Source of the DNA: Clostridia bacterium | GTDB taxonomy: Bacteria; Bacillota_A; Clostridia; Oscillospirales; CAG-272 | NCBI GenBank assembly: GCA_017632155.1 | Contig: JAGBRZ010000048.1 | Coordinates: 1 to 63,686 of the forward strand | Length of the DNA: 63,686 nt | Direction: 5' to 3' | Shown here: positions 52,780 through 59,758 of the stretch, piece by piece | Layout of the letters: the number at the start of each line of letters is the position of its first letter | Position numbering within the stretch: the first letter of the stretch is position 1 | Notes under the pieces: generated by a model | Told to the model about the DNA's origin: nothing | The model's input: the letters and a program-made list of their open reading frames with translations, nothing else | Database searches by the model: none | Translations under genes and position numbers: made by a program

Positions 52780-53844
52780 TTATTTGATAGGATATACCCA
52801 TCCTCTGGTATCCGCAATGCGACCCCATTGAATACCGGTGAGGGTATCGTAAAGATGCTGTGTAGTTTCGCCGATCTTACCGTTGTTAATAGTGTACGTC
52901 TTTCCGTTGTAGAAGAGCTGTCCGATAGGAGAAACAACAGCTGCAGTACCGCATCCCCAACCTTCTTCAAGCTTGCCGTTTTCAAGTGCATCAATAAGCT
53001 CGTCGATGGAGAGAAGTCTCTCGGAAACCTTCGCGCCCTCGTCGCGGAGAATTTGGAGAATGGACTTTCTCGTAATGCCGGGAAGGATAGAACCGGTAAG
53101 CGCAGGTGTAACGATTTCGCCGTCGATCTTAAACATTACGTTCATCGCACCGACTTCCTCAATATATTTGCGCTCAACGCCATCAAGCCAAAGAACCTGA
53201 GAGTAACCTGCCTGCTCAGCCTTTTCACCGGCTCTGTTAGATGCGCCGTAGTTACCACCGCACTTTGTATATCCGGTGCCGCCTCTTACTGCTCTTACGT
53301 CTTCTGTCTCTATCATAATTTTTACAGGGTTGATACCTTCTTTGTAGTAGGAACCTACAGGCGAGAGAATTATGATAAACACGGAACGGTCAATCGAATG
53401 TACGCCGAGTTTGGGATCTGCACCAAAGAGGAAGGGGCGAATATAAAGGGAAGTTCCGGGAGCATGGGGAACCCAATCTGCGTCAATTTTGATAAGTTCT
53501 GTGAGCGCCTTGAGTGCGAAATCTTCGTCAACAAGAGGAAGTCTCATTCTCTCGGCGGAAGAGTTAAGTCTTGTAAAGTTCTGCTCTGGGCGGAATAGCT
53601 GAATAGACCCGTCAGCGGTTCTGTATGCTTTCATACCCTCAAAAATTTCTGCTCCGTAATGGAATACTGTGCAAGCAGGATGCAGAGAGAGGTTTCCGAA
53701 AGGAACAATTCTTGCATCATGCCAACCCTTTTCTCGGGTGTAATCCATTATGAACATATGATCTGTAAAATACTGTCCAAAACCAAGCGATGATTCATCG
53801 GGTTTCTGCTTGGGAGTGGCAATCTTTTCTATTCTAATATCCAT
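52780..53844 (-). CDS. ilvE: Branched-chain amino acid aminotransferase
   Basis: PLP-dependent transaminase interconverting Val, Leu and Ile with their 2-oxo acids. The 354-residue type II BCAT form shows FHYGAEIFEGMKAYR at 61-75, Lys194 as PLP lysine in GYTKCGGNYGAS, and WGCGTAAVVSPI for phosphate binding near the C-terminus. AAAGGA precedes ATG 53844. As the last gene of the operon behind a T-box and ferredoxin-dependent oxidoreductase genes, it directly connects branched-chain 2-oxo acids to amino acids. Confidence 0.95.
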   Translation of the reverse strand: MDIRIEKIATPKQKPDESSLGFGQYFTDHMFIMDYTREKGWHDARIVPFGNLSLHPACTVFHYGAEIFEGMKAYRTADGSIQLFRPEQNFTRLNSSAERMRLPLVDEDFALKALTELIKIDADWVPHAPGTSLYIRPFLFGADPKLGVHSIDRSVFIIILSPVGSYYKEGINPVKIMIETEDVRAVRGGTGYTKCGGNYGASNRAGEKAEQAGYSQVLWLDGVERKYIEEVGAMNVMFKIDGEIVTPALTGSILPGITRKSILQILRDEGAKVSERLLSIDELIDALENGKLEEGWGCGTAAVVSPIGQLFYNGKTYTINNGKIGETTQHLYDTLTGIQWGRIADTRGWVYPIK

Positions 53845-53865
53845 TATAAAATTCCTTTCTGCTAA

Positions 53866-54402
53866 TTACTGGAAGTTATAACCAAGGTCAATGGTTGAAA
53901 GATTGGTATCGATAAGGTCGCGGCGCTTTGCAGACACTATCTTTTCAAACATAGCTCTCATTCCATCAAGACTAATAACACCTGTTTCTTTAATTACCTT
54001 GCCGAGAAGTACCATATTGGCAAGGGTCGGAACTCCCGCATCAGATGCAATTTTGGTGGCAGGAATATAGTAAACGTCAACGTCGGTCCTTTCAACTTGG
54101 CGGTCAATAAAGGTAGAGTCGACAAAGATCTTTCCGCCTGCGGAAACAGAATTTTCATACTTATCGAGCGAGGGGAGATTCATTACAAGGAGGATGTCGG
54201 GATTGGAAACAATAGGCGAACCTACGGGAGTATCGCTGAGAATTACGCTGCAGTTCGCAGTACCACCACGCATTTCAGGGCCGTATGAAGGAAGCCAGCT
54301 GACTTCTTTGCCTTCATACATTCCTTTGTATGCAAGCATTTTTCCCGTGAAGAGGACGCCTTGACCACCGAAACCGGCTATCAAAATCTGATTGGTTTTC
54401 AT
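53866..54402 (-). CDS. 2-oxoacid:ferredoxin oxidoreductase, gamma subunit (VOR type)
   Basis: The 178-residue gamma domain begins [19 protein letters not shown] and contains [19 protein letters not shown], hallmarks of the 2-oxoacid:acceptor oxidoreductase gamma family that helps bind CoA. AGGAGG precedes ATG 54402, three bases after the beta stop. It belongs to a four-subunit enzyme with the ferredoxin, alpha and beta genes upstream. Confidence 0.93.
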   Translation of the reverse strand: MKTNQILIAGFGGQGVLFTGKMLAYKGMYEGKEVSWLPSYGPEMRGGTANCSVILSDTPVGSPIVSNPDILLVMNLPSLDKYENSVSAGGKIFVDSTFIDRQVERTDVDVYYIPATKIASDAGVPTLANMVLLGKVIKETGVISLDGMRAMFEKIVSAKRRDLIDTNLSTIDLGYNFQ

Positions 54403-54405
54403 AGA

Positions 54406-55149
54406 TCACGCCTCCTTTGTTTTGTCCTTGTATACGCCGAGCGGGTAATAAGGAATCATTTTCTCTTCAACAAACTGAAGTGCAGCTTCGGGTGTAAGTC
54501 CCCAGTTAGTGGGACAAGTTGATACAACTTCGATAAGGGAGAAGCCTACACCGTTTATCTGATTTTCAAACGCCTTTTTGATTGCAGCCTTGGCCTTGCG
54601 AACATTTTTAACATTGTTAACTGCAACTCTTTCGAGATATGCTGCGCCGTCAAGCTGCGCAAGCATCTCGCACACACGGATGGGATATCCGGCAGTCGAT
54701 GTGTCGCGTCCGTAAGGAGAGGTCTGCGTAACCTGACCGGGGAGAGAAGTGGGAGCCATCTGTCCACCAGTCATACCGTAGATTGCATTGTTTACGAATA
54801 TGATCGTGATATTTTCGCCTCTTGTTGCGGCGTGAACAGTCTCAGCCATACCGATCGAAGCGAGGTCGCCATCACCCTGATATGTAAATACTATGTTATC
54901 GGGATTTGCTCTCTTAACGCCGGTGGCAACAGCAGGTGCACGTCCGTGAGCAGCCTGAACCATATCGCAAGCAAAGTAGTTATACGCCATTACAGAACAT
55001 CCAACGGGGGCTATGCCAATAGTCTTTCCTTCGATTCCGAATTCATCTATTGCTTCTGCAACAAGGCGATGGATTATGCCGTGTGTACAGCCGGGACAGT
55101 AATGCAGAGGCGCATCTGTCAGGGCATGGGGCTTTTCAAAAACTACCAT
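54406..55149 (-). CDS. 2-oxoacid:ferredoxin oxidoreductase, beta subunit (TPP-binding)
   Basis: The 247-residue subunit has CPGCTHG at 18-24, the TPP/Mg2+ motif GDGDLASIG at 92-100 closing with NNAIYGMTGGQ at 120-130, and MAPTSLPGQVTQTSPYGRD. It holds thiamine diphosphate and works with alpha and gamma to interconvert a 2-oxo acid plus CoA with acyl-CoA plus CO2 through ferredoxin. The start overlaps the alpha stop (TAATG). Confidence 0.94.
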   Translation of the reverse strand: MVVFEKPHALTDAPLHYCPGCTHGIIHRLVAEAIDEFGIEGKTIGIAPVGCSVMAYNYFACDMVQAAHGRAPAVATGVKRANPDNIVFTYQGDGDLASIGMAETVHAATRGENITIIFVNNAIYGMTGGQMAPTSLPGQVTQTSPYGRDTSTAGYPIRVCEMLAQLDGAAYLERVAVNNVKNVRKAKAAIKKAFENQINGVGFSLIEVVSTCPTNWGLTPEAALQFVEEKMIPYYPLGVYKDKTKEA

Positions 55150-56207
55150 TATTCAATTCCTCCTGCTTCTTTGATTTTTGCCAGAACTGCTTCGGGTGTG
55201 GGGATCATACCGCCGGAGCGATTGCAAAGCAGAACAGGCTTGCGGCAACGTGTAGCGAGCTCAACATCCTCGATCATCTGTCCCATGGACATTTCAACGG
55301 AGATGAAAGCTTTCGCTGTATGAGAAAGCTTTTCAAGAGTTGCCTTGGGGAAGGGCCAAAGGGTGATGGGGCGAACAAGTCCTACCTTAATGCCTTCGGC
55401 ACGAGCGGCTGCTATCGCATTTTTAGATACTCTTGCAGCAATACCGTATGCAACAAGAACGATATCAGCGTCTTCTGTCATATATTCTTCAACAAGTACC
55501 TCGTTTTCTTCAACGGTCTTATACTTGTTGTATCTTTCAATATTGAATCTTTCCAGTTCTTCGGGAACGAGAGAAAGCGAGTTGACAATATTGTGCTTGC
55601 GCTCAAGCTTTGTGCCTGTAACAGCCCAGGGCTTTTCATATGCTACCTGTTCAGATACATCAAGCGAAACGGGTTCCATCATTTGACCCATTGTACCGTC
55701 CGCGAGGATCATCGCTACCATTCGATATTTATCTGCGAGATCAAATCCTTTAACGGTAAGTGTTGCCATTTCCTGAACCGATGCAGGGGCGAGAACGATG
55801 TTTCTGTAGTCACCGTGACCGCCGCCCTTAGTAGCCTGAAAATAGTCGGACTGGGAAGGCTGAATACCTCCAAGACCGGGGCCACCGCGCTGGACGTTTA
55901 TAATCAGTGCGGGAAGGTCGCAACCTGCAAGATATGAGATTCCCTCTGCTTTGAGCGAGATTCCGGGACTGGAACTTGATGTCATTACCCTTTTTCCTGC
56001 TGCAGCAACGCCGATTACCATATTTATAGCAGCAACTTCGCTTTCGGCCTGAAGGAAGGTACCGCCAATCTTGGGCATTCTTTTTGCCATATATGCAGCA
56101 ATTTCTGTCTGAGGTGTGATCGGGTATCCAAAATAGTGTCTGCAACCTGCCATTATTGCCGCTTCAGCAATGGCTTCATTGCCTTTCATTAAAACTTTAT
56201 CAGCCAT
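55149..56207 (-). CDS. vorB: 2-oxoacid:ferredoxin oxidoreductase, alpha subunit (VorB-like)
   Basis: The 352-residue subunit contains GNEAIAEAAIMAGCRHYFGYPITPQTEIAAYMA, FLQAESEVAAINMVIGVAAAGKRVMTSSSSPGISL and NVQRGGPGLGGIQPSQSDYFQ, the pattern of VorB (3-methyl-2-oxobutanoate oxidoreductase) rather than pyruvate enzymes. KorA-type 2-oxoglutarate enzymes are close relatives, so substrate is supported mainly by the adjacent ilvE. AGGAGGAAG precedes ATG 56207. Confidence 0.9.
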   Translation of the reverse strand: MADKVLMKGNEAIAEAAIMAGCRHYFGYPITPQTEIAAYMAKRMPKIGGTFLQAESEVAAINMVIGVAAAGKRVMTSSSSPGISLKAEGISYLAGCDLPALIINVQRGGPGLGGIQPSQSDYFQATKGGGHGDYRNIVLAPASVQEMATLTVKGFDLADKYRMVAMILADGTMGQMMEPVSLDVSEQVAYEKPWAVTGTKLERKHNIVNSLSLVPEELERFNIERYNKYKTVEENEVLVEEYMTEDADIVLVAYGIAARVSKNAIAAARAEGIKVGLVRPITLWPFPKATLEKLSHTAKAFISVEMSMGQMIEDVELATRCRKPVLLCNRSGGMIPTPEAVLAKIKEAGGIE

Positions 56208-56220
56208 AATTACTTCCTCC

Positions 56221-56427
56221 TTATTTTTCTACCTTGATTATACAGTCAGGGCACATAGTTGCACAGAAAGCGCAACCGATGCATGATTCCATGTCGGTAA
56301 TTTCTGCAACGTAATGTCCCTTTTGATTGATTTTTGATTTGGAAACTATCAAAAGGTGCTTGGGGCACGCAGATACACAAAGTCCACATCCCTTGCATTT
56401 TTCAATATTAAATGTTAATTTAGCCAT
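56221..56427 (-). CDS. 2 x [4Fe-4S] ferredoxin, delta subunit of the oxidoreductase
   Basis: The 68-residue protein has two cluster motifs, CKGCGLCVSACP and CIGCAFCATMCP, each C-x2-C-x2-C-x3-C-P. It carries electrons between the TPP site and soluble ferredoxin. AAGGAG precedes ATG 56427. It is the first subunit gene, directly upstream of vorB. Confidence 0.95.
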   Translation of the reverse strand: MAKLTFNIEKCKGCGLCVSACPKHLLIVSKSKINQKGHYVAEITDMESCIGCAFCATMCPDCIIKVEK

Positions 56428-56438
56428 TTGTTTTCTCC

Positions 56439-57113
56439 TTATACTATTTTATTTTGGAGTTTAAGTTTAATTAATTCACCGTTTTCTTCGCCGAAAGTAG
56501 TTATGTTCACGAATTCAGCAGTATCGGGGCAACTTGTTGCAACAACCGGTAATCCGGATAATCGCGAAACCTCTTGAGCGTAGCATAAAGATGCTTCAAC
56601 AGTTTCGGGAGTGGTTGCTATACCCAAATTGGAGTTGTTAACAAGCCCGGTGAAGGGAATACCAGAGGCTGCTTCGATCTCTCTTAATATCGCTACCGTG
56701 TCGGAAGGGGTGGACGTTAACGGTCGATACATATTTATGACCATCAGCATACTATAATTGTTTTCCCTTAGAATTTCCGGCGTATATCGTCCAAGAGCAA
56801 AGGCTCCTCGATCATCACCGCCTATGTCGATTACAGCATATTTTTTTGATTCAAAAATAATATCGTACATCGCGGCAGGCAGCGCGGGGAGGTCTACGTT
56901 TGTACCTGCAAATTCAGGAGCTATCAGTTCTATGCCGGCAGACTCAAGTTCTTTGGCACTGTCTTTTGTTCTAAAATAAGGGTTGACAGTGTCAATATCA
57001 GCAATTACGGTATCGCGACCTTGGGCTTTTAGTCGGTAAGCAAAATTAAGAGCAACGTTGGTCTTTCCGCTACCGTAATGACCTGCAAATAGGGCTAATC
57101 GTTTGGTGTCCAT
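56439..57113 (-). CDS. P-loop ATPase of CobQ/MinD/CooC-like type, function unknown
   Basis: The 224-residue protein begins with LALFAGHYGSGKTNVALNFA (Walker A at 11-18), then VIADIDTVNPYFRTKD, like deviant-Walker-free SIMIBI ATPases, and YAVIDIGGDDRGAFALGRY for Walker B. Close relatives include metal-insertion and cluster-transfer ATPases (CooC, NifH-like) and AAA-annotated proteins of unknown role. It starts two bases after the ligase stop, without a clear ribosome binding site of its own, and sits between ligase and ferredoxin genes. A role in maturing the Fe-S oxidoreductase is a guess from context. Confidence 0.8.
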   Translation of the reverse strand: MDTKRLALFAGHYGSGKTNVALNFAYRLKAQGRDTVIADIDTVNPYFRTKDSAKELESAGIELIAPEFAGTNVDLPALPAAMYDIIFESKKYAVIDIGGDDRGAFALGRYTPEILRENNYSMLMVINMYRPLTSTPSDTVAILREIEAASGIPFTGLVNNSNLGIATTPETVEASLCYAQEVSRLSGLPVVATSCPDTAEFVNITTFGEENGELIKLKLQNKIV

Positions 57114-57115
57114 GG

Positions 57116-59398
57116 TTAAAGTTTGCTGCGGATGATTTTTCCGCTCGTTGTCTTGGGAAGTTCGGATTTAAATTCGACAAGTCTGGGATACTTATAAGGC
57201 GCGGTACGCTTCTTGACGTAATTCTGTATGTCTTTCTTAAGTTCGTCTGTAGGTTCTGTGCCTTTTGTAAGAACAATACTTGCTTTAACTATTTGGCCTC
57301 TGATTTCATCAGGTGCAGCAGATACACCGCATTCAAGAACGTAAGGAAGCTCCATAATAACGCTTTCGATCTCAAACGGACCAATTCGGTATCCGGATGA
57401 TTTGATAACATCGTCGGCTCTTCCGACATACCAGAAGAATCCGTCCTCATCTCGCCAAGCAAGATCGCCGGTGTGATATACACCGTCATGCCAAACCTCA
57501 GCGGTTTTCTCGGGTGCATTGTAGTATTCACAGAACAGACCGCAAGGTGCGCCGTTTTCTGTATGTATAACGATCTCACCAGGGTCACCGATACCAACGC
57601 TGTTGCCGTCGGGATCAACAAGGTCAACGTTGTAAATCGGCACGGGTTTGCCCATTGAACCGATCTTGTGGGACTTACCGATAAGATTGCCTATAACCAA
57701 TGTGGTTTCACTCTGTCCGAAACCTTCCATGATCTTAAGCCCGGTTTGCTTTTCAAACTGACGAAATACTTCGGGATTGAGAGCTTCGCCTGCAATAGTT
57801 GCATGCTCGATTGAGCTGAGATCGTATTTTGAAAGATCTTCCTTGATGATCATTCTGTACATAGTAGGAGGTGCGCAGAATGTTGTGATATTGTACTTTC
57901 TAAAGAGAGGCAGTATCTTCGATGCGTCAAATCTGTCAAAGTCATAAACGAATATTGCTGCCTCACAGAGCCACGCTCCGTAAAGCTTACCCCACATTGC
58001 CTTTGCCCAACCTGTGTCGGATATGGTAAGGTGTAGCCCGTCGGGGTTTACGCAATGCCAATACTTAGCCGTATGGAAATGACCAAGAGGATATTTGTAG
58101 TTGTGGAGTGCAATTTTGGGGTATCCCGAGGTGCCGGATGTAAAGTACATCAACATAGGATCGTCACCGCAAGGCGAATCGTCTGTTCTGTCAAAATGAC
58201 TGCTGAACAGAGTATATTCCTCGTTAAAGTTTCTCCATCCTTCACGTTCACTGCCGACAAGTAGCTTTATGCTAACATCGGGACATTTTGCGAGTGCAGC
58301 CTCGGTCTGTTCGATGACATAATCGTCGTCAACACAGATAATTGCCTTTACGCCGGCAGTATTGAATCGGTATTCATAATCATGTTCCTTAAGCTGATTT
58401 GTCGCGGGGATGGCAATAGCACCGAGTTTGTGCAGACCAATCATAGCATACCAGAATTGGTATCTTCGCTTCAAGACAAGCATAACTTTATCGCCACGCT
58501 TGATTCCGAGCGATTTAAAGTAGTTAGCACATTGAGCAGAAGCTCGTTTTACTTGCGAGAAAGTGATTCTGGATTCTGTACCGTCATCTGCAACATGCAT
58601 AATTGCAAGTTTATCGGGTTTTGTTCTGCCGAGCGTATCAACAACATCATAAGCGAAGTTAAAGCTATTTTCGCCCTTATAGTTAATAGAAATCGGGGCG
58701 CCGTTTTCGTCTTCTTCGGTAGTAATGAATTTGCTGTAAACACGTGTTTCGGTATCGCGCTTCTTGGCAGGAGTAGCTTCAAGAGTGACAATTTTGTTTT
58801 CGTCCTGATTCTCATCGGGCAGAAGAACGATTGCATAGAAGTAGCAATCCTCGCCACCTACAGCTATCATACCGTGAGGGGTTGAGCTGTCGTAGTAAAT
58901 ACTGTCGCCTTCCTCAAGAATCTCAGTGTGTTCGCCTACCTGAACTTTCAGTCTACCCTTAATTACAATGTCACATTCCTGGCCTGCGTGAGTTGTCACG
59001 GCAATGGGAGAAGATTCAGCTTTTTCCGAATACTCACAGTGAACGTAAAGAGGGTTAGATGTTCTGTTAGCAAAGGAATGTGCGATATTATAATAAGTCA
59101 TTCCGTGTGCTTGCTCAATACGCTGACCACGGCCTTTTCGTGTTAAGGTGTAAGATTTTAGTCTGGGCGCCGTACCTTCAATGATTTCGGTTACGTCAAT
59201 CCCCAGGGCAGATGCACATCTGAAAAGAAACGCAAAAGTAAGATCGGCGCGTCCGGCCTCACAGTCAAGATATTCATCAACTGAAATGCCGGTTTTCTCA
59301 GCCATATATTCTGGAGTATATCCTTCTATTTCGCGCAAAGCAGCAATTCTGCCAGCCATTGCTTTAATTTGCTTGTCGATTTCAAAAATATTATTCAT
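57116..59398 (-). CDS. HTH-cupin-acyl-CoA synthetase fusion (AMP-forming)
   Basis: The 760-residue protein has an XRE-type HTH (about 13-68, RIAALREIEGYTPEYMAEKTG), a cupin (about 115-195, HAGQECDIVIKG and EEGDSIYYDSSTPHG) and an AMP-binding acyl-CoA synthetase (about 240-760). The synthetase motifs are YFTSGTSGYPK at 419-429, EGFGQSETT, the GDLAWRDEDGFFWYVGRADD hinge and the C-terminal catalytic lysine in PKTTSGKIIR. It resembles medium-chain or branched acyl-CoA synthetases, activating carboxylic acids with ATP and CoA. The fused HTH-cupin is the usual layout of ligand-sensing transcription factors, so the enzyme may also regulate DNA. AGGAGG lies before ATG 59398. A T-box leader precedes it, and it heads the VOR operon. 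Confidence 0.92.
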   Translation of the reverse strand: MNNIFEIDKQIKAMAGRIAALREIEGYTPEYMAEKTGISVDEYLDCEAGRADLTFAFLFRCASALGIDVTEIIEGTAPRLKSYTLTRKGRGQRIEQAHGMTYYNIAHSFANRTSNPLYVHCEYSEKAESSPIAVTTHAGQECDIVIKGRLKVQVGEHTEILEEGDSIYYDSSTPHGMIAVGGEDCYFYAIVLLPDENQDENKIVTLEATPAKKRDTETRVYSKFITTEEDENGAPISINYKGENSFNFAYDVVDTLGRTKPDKLAIMHVADDGTESRITFSQVKRASAQCANYFKSLGIKRGDKVMLVLKRRYQFWYAMIGLHKLGAIAIPATNQLKEHDYEYRFNTAGVKAIICVDDDYVIEQTEAALAKCPDVSIKLLVGSEREGWRNFNEEYTLFSSHFDRTDDSPCGDDPMLMYFTSGTSGYPKIALHNYKYPLGHFHTAKYWHCVNPDGLHLTISDTGWAKAMWGKLYGAWLCEAAIFVYDFDRFDASKILPLFRKYNITTFCAPPTMYRMIIKEDLSKYDLSSIEHATIAGEALNPEVFRQFEKQTGLKIMEGFGQSETTLVIGNLIGKSHKIGSMGKPVPIYNVDLVDPDGNSVGIGDPGEIVIHTENGAPCGLFCEYYNAPEKTAEVWHDGVYHTGDLAWRDEDGFFWYVGRADDVIKSSGYRIGPFEIESVIMELPYVLECGVSAAPDEIRGQIVKASIVLTKGTEPTDELKKDIQNYVKKRTAPYKYPRLVEFKSELPKTTSGKIIRSKL

Positions 59399-59677
59399 TA
59401 TACCTCCTAAAAAGCAAGCTCGTCCCAAGAAAAACTTCTTGAGACGAGCTGAACAAAAATTCAATACCCGCGGTACCACTCAATTTGCGCGTGTGCGCCG
59501 CTTAATTAGCTTTAACGCAGCCATACGGAGGAATTCTACGGTTAAAAATTAACTTTCTTTTCCCCGGCTCCAGGGTGACGAACGTGATGCAGTTTGTACC
59601 GTCTTTCACCGAAGCGACGGCTCTCTGTAACAACCTTATATCACGCAATCCCTATCAATGCCTTTTATTAAAAACAT
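59399..59677 (-). promoter_or_regulatory. T-box leader (uncharged-tRNA riboswitch), probable Val specifier
   Basis: Minus-strand features in order: GATAGGGA at the base of stem I, ACAGAGAG (AG bulge), a stem I hairpin CCGTC/GACGG, a helix CGTGAT/ATCACG, then the specifier region CGTCACCCTGGAG, and finally the T-box TGAGTGGTACCGCG (59482-59469). GUC at 59579-59577 is the best specifier candidate by spacing to the GGAG. The bulge UGGU calls for a tRNA ending ACCA (discriminator A), as expected of tRNA-Val, Leu or Ile. The terminator is annotated separately. Confidence 0.92.
59409..59450 (-). terminator. T-box-controlled intrinsic terminator
   Basis: On the minus strand AGCTCGTCTCAAGAA pairs with TTCTTGGGACGAGCT (15 bp, loop GTTT), followed by TTTTT (59413-59409). 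It ends ten bases before the ligase start. Binding of uncharged tRNA to the T-box would favour the antiterminator. Confidence 0.93.
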
Positions 59678-59683
59678 ATAATT

Positions 59684-59712
59684 ATAATATCACAAATCCA
59701 ATGATTTGTCAA
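59684..59712 (-). promoter_or_regulatory. Promoter of the T-box operon
   Basis: Minus strand TTGACA (59712-59707), 17-base spacer, TATTAT (59689-59684), close to consensus; transcription would start near 59677. Confidence 0.82.
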
Positions 59713-59758
59713 TAAGTTTGATGATAATTCACAAACAGTTCACAATTGATTCTGCGCA

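Noticed and set aside
55149..56207. Oxidoreductase as pyruvate:ferredoxin enzyme
   Set aside because: Subunit lengths, VorB-like alpha sequence and linkage to ilvE and a fatty-acid-type ligase favour a branched-chain 2-oxo acid; 2-oxoglutarate remains a weaker alternative.
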